In this document: in pieces, positions 16,790 through 25,883 of the stretch
Numbering within the stretch: the first letter of the stretch is position 1
Layout of the letters: the number at the start of each line of letters is the position of its first letter
Origin: Flavobacteriaceae bacterium
GTDB taxonomy: Bacteria; Bacteroidota; Bacteroidia; Flavobacteriales; Flavobacteriaceae
Direction of reading: 5' to 3'
Assembly (NCBI GenBank): GCA_002707025.1
Contig: PALG01000029.1
Coordinates: forward strand, 1 to 64,000
DNA length: 64,000 bases
Program-made: the position numbers and the translations under genes
Notes under the pieces: generated by a model
The model's database searches: none
What the model saw: the letters and a program-made list of their open reading frames with translations, nothing else
What the model was told of the DNA's origin: nothing

Positions 16790-17932
16790 CTATACGAATT
16801 GACGTATCACATTGTTAATCCTTTCCAAATTTTCTTGGGTTAGATTCGAGCCAGAGGGCAAACATAACCCTTTGGAAAACAAAGCCTCAGAAACACCTTC
16901 CCCATAGTACGGAGCTGCTTCAAAAACAGGCTGTAAATGCATCGGTTTCCACAGTGGTCGAGACTCAATGTTTTCTTTTTCCAACGCCAAACGAAGACTT
17001 TCAGAAGAAAATCCAATTACGGCCTCCTCTATGGTAATACAACTAAGCCAATGATTGGAGAAAAAATCTTCAGAAGGTTCGGAGAAAACCCGAACCCCTT
17101 CTATCCCAAAAAATAGCTGCTGATAAAAAGCATGATTTTCTCTTCTTTGCGACACCCTTTCGTCAAGCACTTCCATTTGTCCACGCCCAATTCCCGCACA
17201 AATATTACTTAAACGGTAATTATATCCAATATGGGAATGCTGGTAATGTGGAGCCTCGTCCCGGGCTTGGGTGGCAAGGAAAATAGCCTTTTTTTTCAGC
17301 GCTTCAGATTTTGTAACGAGTGCGCCACCTCCCGAGGTAGTAATGATTTTATTGCCGTTGAAGGACAAAACGGAAAGATCGCCAAAGGTGCCACATTTTT
17401 GACCTTTGTAGGTACTCCCCAAAGCTTCAGCACTATCTTCGATAATTGGGATTTCATATTTTTCGGAAAGGGCTTGTATGGCATCTACTTTGTAGGGCAT
17501 TCCATACAAATGAACTGCAATAATGGCTTTTGGTTTTTTCCCTTTTGAAATACGGTCTTTAATGGCCTTTTCCAAGGTTTCAGGACATAGATTCCACGTT
17601 TCGTTTTCACTATCTACAAATACTGGGGTAGCCCCTTGATATACAATAGGATTGGCGGAAGCGCTAAAGGTCATACTTTGGCACAATACCTCATCGCCTC
17701 TTTCCACCCCTAGCAAAATCAAAGCCAAATGCAAGGCAGCCGTTCCAGAACTTAAGGATGCGACTTTGCTATTGTTCCCTAGGTAAGTTTCCAAGGCAGA
17801 TTCAAAAGCTGCGATATTTTCGCCGTTAGGGGAAACCCAATTGGTGTCGATAGCTTCTTTAATATAAAAAACTTCATTGCCGCCCATTTTCGGACTTAAG
17901 AGCGGAATGCGGGGATTTCCATTACGATTCAT
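16790..17932 (-). CDS. DegT/DnrJ/EryC1/StrS-type sugar aminotransferase (PglE-like)
   Basis: This 380-residue PLP enzyme transfers an amino group to a keto sugar nucleotide. The PLP-binding Lys is in LSFNGNKIITTSGGG (about K195). The start PLLSPKMGGNE, the SLSSGTAALHLAL motif and the PIIEDSAEALGS motif are typical of the PglE/PseC branch. It lies between the initiating transferase and the PglF-like dehydratase, so its natural substrate is probably the dehydratase product. A separate N-acetyltransferase of PglD type is not seen. The hexapeptide acyltransferase at 27184 could fill that role, but its sequence looks more like a serine/maltose O-acetyltransferase relative. Confidence 0.9.
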   Translation of the reverse strand: MNRNGNPRIPLLSPKMGGNEVFYIKEAIDTNWVSPNGENIAAFESALETYLGNNSKVASLSSGTAALHLALILLGVERGDEVLCQSMTFSASANPIVYQGATPVFVDSENETWNLCPETLEKAIKDRISKGKKPKAIIAVHLYGMPYKVDAIQALSEKYEIPIIEDSAEALGSTYKGQKCGTFGDLSVLSFNGNKIITTSGGGALVTKSEALKKKAIFLATQARDEAPHYQHSHIGYNYRLSNICAGIGRGQMEVLDERVSQRRENHAFYQQLFFGIEGVRVFSEPSEDFFSNHWLSCITIEEAVIGFSSESLRLALEKENIESRPLWKPMHLQPVFEAAPYYGEGVSEALFSKGLCLPSGSNLTQENLERINNVIRQFV

Positions 17933-17941
17933 AATTCAAAA

Positions 17942-18896
17942 CTAAACCGTTAATTTCTTAAAGATACTATAATAACCCAAGACCAAAATGATACATACTC
18001 CAAAAGTATACATATACTGTATCCAAAGTTCTGTTTGGTATAAAAAAAGGATTCCTAAGCAAATAAGAAGTTGAATGAATCCATAATAAAATGAAACCTT
18101 GAGGTGGCTCCATCCGCTTTTGTCGACTAACTTTTGGTATATGTGATGTCTATGGGGTTGGGAAATTTTCTCTCCAAGCCATAGACGATAGGCAATAGTT
18201 AGCCCACTATCTACCGCATAAACACTTACAGCACATAAAAAAATAGGAGTATTTAATTTTAAGATAAAATACAAACCCATGAACAACACGAGTATTGCTA
18301 AGGTCATGCTGCCTATGTCCCCTGCAAAAAAAACAGCCTTCTTCCTTACGTTGAAAAATCCAAAAATCAACAAGGAAATAAGTACATACATTGTTAGTTG
18401 AAAACTCATACTATTTTCCATATAGGCCATCAAGGAAAAGAACGCTAAAACCACTAAACTATACATAAAAGTTATCCCATTGATTCCGTCCATAAAATTG
18501 TAACTATTCATGAAAGCCACCCCTAAAACCCATAGTACATAGGTAGAAACTGAAAATACATCGAACCATCCTAACTGATATAACAATAGGCCTACTGCAA
18601 TAAAATGGAATGGGAGCCGAATGCTTACCGAAAGCGCATATAAATCGTCTAAAAAACTAATTGCCGCTATCAATGAAATGCCCAAAATTAAATAGGGATA
18701 CGGATAAGAAAACCGAAAAAAATAAACAATGACGGCTAAAAAAAAACAAAATTCCACCCCCTCGGATTGTGGGAATTGTATGGGAGCTTCTAAAATTGGG
18801 ATTATCTACAATATTGAATTTTTTCGCAACTGTCTTGTAAAAGAAAGCACAGACCAACAAACCGATAAACAATAGAAAGTATTCTAAAAATATCAT
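17942..18896 (-). pseudogene. WbpL/WecA-like initiating sugar-phosphate transferase, frameshifted in an A9 tract
   Basis: The enzyme family moves a sugar-phosphate onto undecaprenyl phosphate to start each repeat unit. Two frames are needed. Residues 1-55 lie in the frame starting at 18896 (VDNPNFRSSHTIPTIRGGGILF), which then reads 79 codons to a stop. The rest (17942 to about 18757) continues with DDLYAL, NSYNFMDGINGIT, FAGDIGSM and HRHHIY, all intact MraY-family motifs. Removing one base from the A9 run at 18738-18746 (T9 in the mRNA) joins them exactly into a normal protein of about 317 residues with roughly 10-11 membrane helices. It could be a sequencing error, a true mutation, phase variation or slippage decoding. 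It overlaps the upstream epimerase by 4 bp. Confidence 0.85.
18738..18746 (-). repeat. A9/T9 homopolymer at the frameshift point
   Basis: Nine A residues on the plus strand (T9 in the coding strand) sit exactly where the two frames of the transferase meet. Eight would restore the frame, and a run this long is slippage-prone. Confidence 0.85.
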
Positions 18897-19816
18897 GGAG
18901 CAGAAAAGGATTTAATAGTTCTCTTTAGGCCTTCCGTTAGGGATAAAGGTAATTCTATTTGTAAGACTTTTTTTATTTTGGAATTACTTACGACATAATT
19001 TTCAGTAAGTTTATCAATTCGTTCTCGATTTATGGGAAGTCTTGCCCATCCCCCAACGCTAGCAATTGCAAAAATAAGGGGTTTAGGAATGTTAAGGATC
19101 CTTGCTTTTTTTCCCGTAACTTCTGCCATAAGTCGCACTAATTGAACGGTTGAGATACTTCCGTCGTCAGATAGGTTATAGATTCCTGAATTGGGTTGTT
19201 GTTGGAACAATTGCAAAGTAATAAAGCATAAATTCCCTACCGATAAAAACGATCTTTGATTTTGGAATTTCCCCAAAGGAAATGGGAGCCCTTTGTTTAC
19301 AAATTGGTATAAGAGATTTAAATTGCCCTTATTATTGGGGCCATGAATCATACACGGCCTTAAGATGTAAACGTATTTTCCTTCAGGAAGCCGTTGTGCC
19401 ATCAAATACTCCTCTGCCGCCCATTTGGATTTACCGTAAACAGTCAACGGATTGGCAACTACTTCTTCTGTAAGGGTACCCGAAACCTTATCGGCCACCG
19501 CTTTCACAGAACTCATATAAATAAATACCGATGCTTTACTTTTCAGAAATGCATCGAAGAGTTTTTTTGTCAATTCGGTATTGACTTCGAAATAGTCGCT
19601 TTCAGAACTTACTTTTTTTAAATCGTGCGCTTTTCCAGCTAAGTGAACCATGGCATAAGCCTCGTCCCAAAGCATCGAATTTAAAGATTCATAGGTTAAG
19701 GTAGGGAGATTCCCCTTTCTGGAAATTCCAACCACTTCAAAACCCGATTCCTTCAAATAGGGAACTAAATTGGAACCTACGAATCCCGTGCTACCCGTTA
19801 TTAGAATTTTTTTCAT
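18893..19816 (-). CDS. NAD-dependent sugar epimerase/reductase (SDR family)
   Basis: The 307-residue enzyme starts at 19816 with MKKILITGSTGFVGSNL; a longer start 36 bp upstream lies within the preceding gene. Features are the GxxGxxG NAD site (residues 7-13), the Ser of SSVKAV, and the YGKSK catalytic pair. The C-terminal half has the GIYNLSDDG and ARILNIPKPL segments seen in WbpV/WbpK-like 4-reductases or UDP-GlcNAc 4-epimerases. In this type of cluster such genes usually make FucNAc or QuiNAc for the first sugar, and its 4-bp overlap with the initiating transferase fits that pairing. The exact stereochemistry cannot be read from sequence. Confidence 0.85.
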   Translation of the reverse strand: MKKILITGSTGFVGSNLVPYLKESGFEVVGISRKGNLPTLTYESLNSMLWDEAYAMVHLAGKAHDLKKVSSESDYFEVNTELTKKLFDAFLKSKASVFIYMSSVKAVADKVSGTLTEEVVANPLTVYGKSKWAAEEYLMAQRLPEGKYVYILRPCMIHGPNNKGNLNLLYQFVNKGLPFPLGKFQNQRSFLSVGNLCFITLQLFQQQPNSGIYNLSDDGSISTVQLVRLMAEVTGKKARILNIPKPLIFAIASVGGWARLPINRERIDKLTENYVVSNSKIKKVLQIELPLSLTEGLKRTIKSFSAP

Positions 19817-20936
19817 TAAAAAGCGCATTATAAATTGAAAGGTGTTTGGCAATCACCTGCTTTTGATCGAACTCGGCTTCTGCCTTTTTTCTGGAAGCTG
19901 TTCCCATTTGTTGCCGAAGAGCGCTGTCCATCACCAGTTTTTGTATGGCATTGGCCAATGCTTCACTTGATTTTACAGGAACTTTGAATCCATTTACCCC
20001 TTCATCTACACATTCCCTGCAACCAATAGCTGTAGTAGTAACAATAGGCCTACCAATGGCACAAGCCTCAATAAGGGTTTTGGGCATTCCTTCCCTATAA
20101 GAAGGCAAGACTACCATATCACTATCGCTATAGACCGATACCATTTGGGTTTGGTACCCAATCCACTTCACATAATCCCCGTCTTCCCAATCCCTTAAAT
20201 AATCGGCAGAAACTCCCGCCTTATTTTCTTCATCGGCCAAACCTGCCAAGATGAAAGTTATTTTATCATGAAATTCTTTTTTTAATAAGTTAGTGGCTTC
20301 CCGTAATTCTGCCACCCCTTTATCCCAAAGCATTCGGGTTGGGAAAAGCACTTTTACCCTTTCTCCGTTGGGAAGTGGGGACTGTTTGAATTCTGTTAAA
20401 TTGACGCCCGAACCTTTTATAAAATGAATCTTGTTGATATCTGAAAAAACGGAAAGAGCCTTTAGTTCTTGGTAATCATCCTGATTCTGAAAAATAAAAG
20501 AAACATTAGGTCGTTTAAAGCTCTTTTTCATGAGTTTTACCATGATCTTTTGCACGGGTCCTTTTCGCGCATCGGTAAAGACATATCCCAATCCGCTAAT
20601 GGCATTGAGAACCCCCCCTATTTTTAATTTTTTTGCCGCCAAAGAACCGTATATTACAGGTTTAAGGGTGATGTGATGTACAACATCTGGTTGTAGGGTT
20701 TTGTATAAGTTGTAAAACTTTTTAACCGTTTGAATTTCCTTAAGCGGATTGGTACCGGATCGGGAAAAAGGGAAATTTACAAATTGAATCCCCAATTGCG
20801 TAATTTCATTGGACCTCCCAGTATCTTCTGCTGCAACAATCACTTCCCATCCTGCTTTTTGAACTGCTTCCGCAATACACAACCTATGTGAAATGAAAAA
20901 CCAATCTACATTAGCGGTTATTAATAATTTTTTCAA
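19791..20936 (-). CDS. Glycosyltransferase family 4 (PglA/CapM-like)
   Basis: This 381-residue retaining transferase has the GT-B fold. The N-terminal part has the deep-Rossmann start KKLLITANVDWFFISHR and VHHITLKPVIYG. The C-terminal domain carries VLFPTRMLWDKGVAEL, the PSYREGMPKTLIEA motif (with the E-x7-E glutamates) and GCRECV. It resembles enzymes adding the second sugar in WbpL-started repeats. It overlaps the epimerase by 26 bp and follows the other GT4 by 1 bp. Donor and acceptor sugars are unknown. Confidence 0.9.
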   Translation of the reverse strand: MKKLLITANVDWFFISHRLCIAEAVQKAGWEVIVAAEDTGRSNEITQLGIQFVNFPFSRSGTNPLKEIQTVKKFYNLYKTLQPDVVHHITLKPVIYGSLAAKKLKIGGVLNAISGLGYVFTDARKGPVQKIMVKLMKKSFKRPNVSFIFQNQDDYQELKALSVFSDINKIHFIKGSGVNLTEFKQSPLPNGERVKVLFPTRMLWDKGVAELREATNLLKKEFHDKITFILAGLADEENKAGVSADYLRDWEDGDYVKWIGYQTQMVSVYSDSDMVVLPSYREGMPKTLIEACAIGRPIVTTTAIGCRECVDEGVNGFKVPVKSSEALANAIQKLVMDSALRQQMGTASRKKAEAEFDQKQVIAKHLSIYNALFNEKNSNNG

Positions 20937-20937
20937 T

Positions 20938-22020
20938 CTATTTCAGTTTTTTATATAATTCAATATGACTTTGTACCATTACATCCATGTCATACACTTT
21001 TGCTCGTTCCTGGCATTTGCTAATTAGTGTATCCCTGTAGGGCGCATCTTCCATGCATCGCTTCAAAATTTTAGCCAACTGTTTTTCATTGCCTTCGTCA
21101 AATAATGCTCCTGCTCCCTCGACAATTTCCTTGAGCCCAGAGACATTGGATGCCACAAATGGATTTCCAGAAGCAAGACCTTCAATACTGGATAATGATA
21201 ATCCCTCGTAATGGGATGACAAAACTACAACATCTACCGATTTCAATAAAGATGGAACATCCATTCTTATTCCTAGAAAGAAAACACGGCTCTCCAAGTT
21301 ACAATCTTTTACAAATTGCTTATGCGCTTCCATTGTAGGACCGGCCCCTACCAAAAACAAGAGAACATTTTCGGGTAAATAAACCAATGATTTGATTAGG
21401 GTTTTTTGGTCTTTTTGAGGAGTAAAACTAGAAACCTGCAAAACGATTTTTTGATTTTCGCTAACCGCCAGTTGCTCTTTATGAAGTGTAGGTGCGTTTT
21501 GAATAACAGACAAGTCTACTCCATTTGGGATAAAATAATAATTGTCTTTTTTTGTCTTTAGAAATCGTTTTAAGGCTGTATCTACCGGAATGGAAATCGT
21601 AATGATTTTTTTATACATGCGGTATGCTAATCGGTCGGTATATTTTAGAAGCCAATGTATTCTTCTTTTATTAAAAGTGTTATGCTCTGTATAAACAAGC
21701 GGTTTCTTGGATAACGAAAGCAACTTTGCAAAAGCCACCCAGTATAAAGCTGGAAATAAATGCACATGCAACACATCAAACTTTTTTATAAAAGGAATTA
21801 ATCTTAGGATGTGTGAAGGTCGATAAGGACTCTTGCTATTCAATTGGTGAACAACCACTTGCTTATTGTTTTTTAATAACTCCAAAAACTGGGAAGGACT
21901 ATTGTCCAATAATAAAAGCTCCATCTGGATCCCTTTTTCCAAATACTTCGGAATACTATCCACCAACAGCTTTTCTGCACCTCCTGTTTCTAAATTTGGA
22001 ATAACCTGAAGAATTCTCAT
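20938..22020 (-). CDS. Glycosyltransferase family 4
   Basis: The 360-residue GT-B enzyme opens with MRILQVIPNLETGGAEKLL, the glycine-rich acceptor-side loop of GT4. It has FDVLHVHLFPALYW, YTEHNTF, an IPNGVDL motif and the nucleotide-binding SSHYEGLSLSSIEG with the paired glutamates. It probably adds one sugar of the repeat unit at the cytoplasmic face. It overlaps the Wzy-like gene by 4 bp and is followed 1 bp later by another GT4. Its linkage specificity is not deducible. Confidence 0.9.
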   Translation of the reverse strand: MRILQVIPNLETGGAEKLLVDSIPKYLEKGIQMELLLLDNSPSQFLELLKNNKQVVVHQLNSKSPYRPSHILRLIPFIKKFDVLHVHLFPALYWVAFAKLLSLSKKPLVYTEHNTFNKRRIHWLLKYTDRLAYRMYKKIITISIPVDTALKRFLKTKKDNYYFIPNGVDLSVIQNAPTLHKEQLAVSENQKIVLQVSSFTPQKDQKTLIKSLVYLPENVLLFLVGAGPTMEAHKQFVKDCNLESRVFFLGIRMDVPSLLKSVDVVVLSSHYEGLSLSSIEGLASGNPFVASNVSGLKEIVEGAGALFDEGNEKQLAKILKRCMEDAPYRDTLISKCQERAKVYDMDVMVQSHIELYKKLK

Positions 22021-23192
22021 GAAACTTTACTCTTTTGCATGCTTAAATGAAGTACCCAAATCCCAAAAATAAAAAACATGGGAAAAAACATATTTTTTTG
22101 CCGAAGCATGATTCCCAAATTACCTAATATTAAAGAAAAGGCTAAACTTCCAATAAGGAAATAAATTAAAAACCCTTTTAGTAAATAACTGCCACTTTTA
22201 AATGCTTTAAATATTCCTTTTTTGAGAATTATAAGTGTAAAAATTAACAGTAACAAATTCTCTAACGAGGCTACAATAGCCAAGGTACCATTAATATCAA
22301 AAAAGAATGGGCGATATAAAAAAGTAAATACTTTTAAGGGTAATGGATAGTTGGATATGTCTACTCCAGAAGAAGCATCATCTTGGTTAAGGCTAGCAGA
22401 CTTATTAGAGGCATATTCTTCTATTGCTTGAAACTCAAAACTATCCAATTGTACAAATTGAAGTACATAATCAAAAATGGCTACAAGACCAATCAAAAAA
22501 AGCAAAATAATAAAAGCTCTTTGGTAAGCTTTTAAGCGTGTATCCAAGGTAAATCCAAGACCAAAAGAAACAATAAGAAATAATAATATATGCGGTCTTA
22601 TGGTAAACATTAAAATACTACTAATTAAAAGACCTAACCATCTTTTTTTTACTTTCAATAAAGAATAAGCGGTAAGGGCAATACAAAAAAACAGAATGGT
22701 ATCCTTTCCTATACCACACGACCAAAAGTGTAAATTAGGTAGAAACCATATCCATGGAATAACACGTACTCCGAATACCCTGAACTTGTATACCTTGGAA
22801 TGTTCTGGAATTAATTGCTTTACAATTAAAAACAAATAGATAAATGCTAAAAAACCTACTACCGAATAACAGAAATTACCCGTGAGAAATGAAAGGTCGA
22901 GAATTTTGGAAGGGATATAATTGATCAGGAAAATGACCCCTGAAGCTGAACCTCTATCGAGATAATTCAAAATATCCTGAAAGGAATTGTTTTTTGGATA
23001 ATCCCAATAAAACAATGCATCCCCGCCCCTAAAACTGATATAAAAAGCAAATGTAAAGGTGATGAATATGTGAAGCAAAAACAATAAGTCCAACACCCGC
23101 TTTTCTCGTTTTGAAAAACTGTGGAACAGATGTTTTAGGTTGAATCCTACCAACAAACAAATAATTATAAAACAAATATCTAACAAGCTCAT
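22017..23192 (-). CDS. Multi-span membrane protein, probable Wzy-type polysaccharide polymerase
   Basis: The 391-residue protein has about 10 hydrophobic helices and one larger hydrophilic stretch (about 245-290, SFEFQAIEEYASNKSASLNQ and following), the usual topology of Wzy/EpsG-like polymerases. A WFLPNLHFWSCGIGKD segment followed by RPHILL resembles conserved loops in O-antigen polymerase relatives. Sequence alone does not prove the function. However, the operon has a Wzx flippase and a Wza/Wzc pair and otherwise lacks a polymerase, so this is the best candidate. It sits between a sulfotransferase (1 bp) and a GT4 (4-bp overlap). Confidence 0.65.
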   Translation of the reverse strand: MSLLDICFIIICLLVGFNLKHLFHSFSKREKRVLDLLFLLHIFITFTFAFYISFRGGDALFYWDYPKNNSFQDILNYLDRGSASGVIFLINYIPSKILDLSFLTGNFCYSVVGFLAFIYLFLIVKQLIPEHSKVYKFRVFGVRVIPWIWFLPNLHFWSCGIGKDTILFFCIALTAYSLLKVKKRWLGLLISSILMFTIRPHILLFLIVSFGLGFTLDTRLKAYQRAFIILLFLIGLVAIFDYVLQFVQLDSFEFQAIEEYASNKSASLNQDDASSGVDISNYPLPLKVFTFLYRPFFFDINGTLAIVASLENLLLLIFTLIILKKGIFKAFKSGSYLLKGFLIYFLIGSLAFSLILGNLGIMLRQKNMFFPMFFIFGIWVLHLSMQKSKVS

Positions 23193-23193
23193 A

Positions 23194-24075
23194 TTACGAT
23201 TCCCTTAAAAAAATTTCCTGAAGGGTATTATAGGTTTCAGACTTCAAATTAGGTTTTTCCTTTTTATCGGAACTCAGCAACACATAAACCCTCTGTTTCA
23301 ATTTTGAACTAAAAATGGCAGAAAAATAGTCCTTCACCCCTAGCCTTTTAAGGAAAAAAAAGAGTTTTTGAAACTTTGGGGTTCTTGTTTTATTCAAACC
23401 ACTAGCATCAAAATCGGTATTTTGCAAGGGGACTTGCAAAAACTCTTCAAGGATTTTCAAAGCCTTTTCCCTTTGGGAAACAAAGGTCTGAAAATCCAAG
23501 ACCAAAACCTCTTTAAAATATTTTTTATACTCGGCTATCGCTTTTTTATAAAAGCTCATTCCAATATAGCTATACCAAGGTAAGGTTCCTTGATGGTATT
23601 TTTTAATTTCTTCGGAAATAACTTCTTCAAAACTTCTGTTTTCCCTACTCAAGCCAATCAGCATTCGATAATGTGAAAAAGTCCTCTCCAATGGATCCCT
23701 TTTTAGAATAATAATTTTTGCTTCCGGATTATAAGCGGCTATTTTTTGTGCTACTCCTGGATGGTGGAGGTACATTGTACTGGCTTCCAACAAGTACTTT
23801 TCATCTTTGCGAAGCGAAAATAATTTTTGGTACTGTTCCTCGCTTTGTACCTTGGCAATGTGTAAAGGTTTAGGAAACTCCTTATCAAAATATCCCTTTA
23901 ATGAAAAAAAACGGGAGGGCTCATAAAGTATTTCGGGCAATTCTTCTGTAAAGTAATGAGGCTCTTTAATGGGAGATGCGTATATAGCGTCCTGTCGTGC
24001 TAAAATATCCATGAGGGAAGTGGTACCAGCTTTCATGGCACCTACGATAAATAAATTGGCTTTATGATGCGTCAT
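23194..24075 (-). CDS. PAPS-dependent sulfotransferase
   Basis: The 293-residue enzyme has the 5'-phosphosulfate loop GAMKAGTTS at residues 12-20, KEPHYFTEE next, and the 3'-phosphate-binding LKRDPLERTFSHY near residues 126-138. This is the pattern of carbohydrate sulfotransferases related to heparan N-/O-sulfotransferases. There is no signal peptide, so it probably sulfates lipid-linked intermediates or sugars in the cytoplasm. It is co-transcribed with cysC, cysD and cysN, which would supply its donor. It overlaps the GT2 gene by 4 bp. The target sugar and position are unknown. Confidence 0.9.
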   Translation of the reverse strand: MTHHKANLFIVGAMKAGTTSLMDILARQDAIYASPIKEPHYFTEELPEILYEPSRFFSLKGYFDKEFPKPLHIAKVQSEEQYQKLFSLRKDEKYLLEASTMYLHHPGVAQKIAAYNPEAKIIILKRDPLERTFSHYRMLIGLSRENRSFEEVISEEIKKYHQGTLPWYSYIGMSFYKKAIAEYKKYFKEVLVLDFQTFVSQREKALKILEEFLQVPLQNTDFDASGLNKTRTPKFQKLFFFLKRLGVKDYFSAIFSSKLKQRVYVLLSSDKKEKPNLKSETYNTLQEIFLRES

Positions 24076-24989
24076 CCCTTCAGCTTTTTAAAAATGGAAT
24101 ATACATTTACAAAAGAAAAGATATTGAGCCCTCGCACAATACATATACTTTTTTTCGACAACAATCCCTTGCAATAAGTATAGAACTCCTTTCGCTGGGT
24201 TTCGGAATATTGATAATAGCTTTGAAAATAGCGAATAGGTACAAAACGATTATAATAGCGTTTAAAAAAATTCTTTTCTTCGGAAGATAGGATTTCTGAA
24301 ACAGTTTTGATGTCTTTCAAGTAGTTTAAGAAATCAGTGAATGAAAATCCAGAAGCAGAACCTGAATTTTGGAGATCTTTACGATAAAAAGAAAGTGGTT
24401 CATTTATAAATACGACTTCATGTTGGGCACAAATGCGAATCCATAGATCGTGATCCTCATGTTGCTTCATGCCAGGTCGAAATCGATGTTCCTTTAAGAG
24501 TGATTTTGCCATGACTACATTCGAGGAATTGATAGGCGGCAGGTATTTTGAAATGACTTGAAAATAATTCACTTTTCCCACGCTTCCATCTTTTGGTAAA
24601 TACGGATGCGCATAGCGTTCGGTTTCATTTTGAAATACCCGACTTCTCCCTCCTGCAAAGATTTTTTCTTCTGGGAAATCATTTAAAGCCTTAACAAAGG
24701 CTTCTAAGAAATTGGATGCCCACCAATCGTCGGCATCCAAAAACGCGACCCAATCAAACCTTGCATGTTCAATCCCTACATTTCTTGCCACCGAAACGCC
24801 TTCGTTTTCCCTTTCAATAATGCAAATACGGGGATCGTTTATTTTTTTCGCCACTGCTACAGAATTGTCGGTACTTCCATCGTCGACCACAATCACCTCA
24901 AACGATTGAAAGGTTTGATTGACAACCGACTGTAAGGTTTCCAAAACATACGGCTCTTTATTGTAAAGGGGAATGACGATGCTGATCAT
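24072..24989 (-). CDS. Glycosyltransferase family 2
   Basis: The 305-residue inverting GT-A enzyme begins ISIVIPLYNKEPYVLETL. It has the nucleotide-binding VVDDGSTDNS, ARNVGIEHA, and the metal-binding acidic motif FLDADDWW near residue 91. A later HEDHDLWIR motif is typical of the acceptor or catalytic base region. No membrane helix is clear. It sits between the two sulfotransferase genes with only 7 bp and a 4-bp overlap, so it belongs to the same repeat-unit pathway. Confidence 0.93.
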   Translation of the reverse strand: MISIVIPLYNKEPYVLETLQSVVNQTFQSFEVIVVDDGSTDNSVAVAKKINDPRICIIERENEGVSVARNVGIEHARFDWVAFLDADDWWASNFLEAFVKALNDFPEEKIFAGGRSRVFQNETERYAHPYLPKDGSVGKVNYFQVISKYLPPINSSNVVMAKSLLKEHRFRPGMKQHEDHDLWIRICAQHEVVFINEPLSFYRKDLQNSGSASGFSFTDFLNYLKDIKTVSEILSSEEKNFFKRYYNRFVPIRYFQSYYQYSETQRKEFYTYCKGLLSKKSICIVRGLNIFSFVNVYSIFKKLKG

Positions 24990-24996
24990 TAAAATA

Positions 24997-25881
24997 CTAT
25001 TTCCAATGTGTAAGGTCTTTATTAATTAAGCTTTCCAATAAATTAATGTCTTCTAGAAAATATGATTTTAAATGCTTTTGGAACTCAATATCTTTTTTGT
25101 AAGATAATGATTTGTCATGACTAACATTGTATTTGTTTATTTTCGAAGCAATACCCATACCCCCTTTAATACCTATTTTCTTTTTTAAAAATGTTATAAA
25201 TGAAAATAATCTTGCTAAAGAAGAAAACTTACGCACTTTCTTTTTATTTACAACTTGATAACTATCTAAATGCCATTCTTTAATTTTAAGAAATTTTAAA
25301 ACATCATTGTAAACACTATCGGGATTAGACTTTAAATCATCTAGAAGAATATATTTTATATTTTCCTTAGCGATTAATTTTGAAGCTTTCTCAACTTGAC
25401 TGCCTAATTTACAAGCATTTCCGTATTGTAGTAATCTAGGGTCTGAACATCCTATTGGTATTTTTTTTCCTTCCTTTCTGATATTTTGTAATTCCCAAGC
25501 TTTGTATGGGTCACTTTCTGTTTCACTTCCGCCAAACAATAATTCTTGATGTAAAGAAAAAAACATATCCGTTGGATTGCGAAGCAAGATCAAAAATTTA
25601 GCTGATGGATTGAATTTAAGAATATTTGTTATAGCAACATTGGAATATAAATACCAAACAGATCCTTCGCATAAATAGTCACATTTTGGAGAAGCACTTT
25701 TGAATAATGATAAGTATGCTTCCTCTTCAAAATAATATCGATGTCCACTATCGGTATTAAAGTAATGTGGCTCTTTAACTTCAGAAACAAAAATATCGGG
25801 GTGATTCGATAAATAGCTTATCATAGAAGTAGTACCACACTTAGGAGCTCCAATGATAAATAAATTTGGGCTTCTTGTCAT
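24997..25881 (-). CDS. PAPS-dependent sulfotransferase (second copy type)
   Basis: The 294-residue enzyme has the PAPS loop GAPKCGTTS at residues 11-19, KEPHYFNTD, and the 3'-phosphate motif LLRNPTDMFFSLHQE near residues 100-114. It differs considerably from the other sulfotransferase in this operon and is AT-richer, so the two are not a recent duplication and probably modify different positions or sugars. It lies 2 bp after the flippase gene. As in its partner, no export signal is visible. Confidence 0.9.
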   Translation of the reverse strand: MTRSPNLFIIGAPKCGTTSMISYLSNHPDIFVSEVKEPHYFNTDSGHRYYFEEEAYLSLFKSASPKCDYLCEGSVWYLYSNVAITNILKFNPSAKFLILLRNPTDMFFSLHQELLFGGSETESDPYKAWELQNIRKEGKKIPIGCSDPRLLQYGNACKLGSQVEKASKLIAKENIKYILLDDLKSNPDSVYNDVLKFLKIKEWHLDSYQVVNKKKVRKFSSLARLFSFITFLKKKIGIKGGMGIASKINKYNVSHDKSLSYKKDIEFQKHLKSYFLEDINLLESLINKDLTHWK

Positions 25882-25883
25882 AA

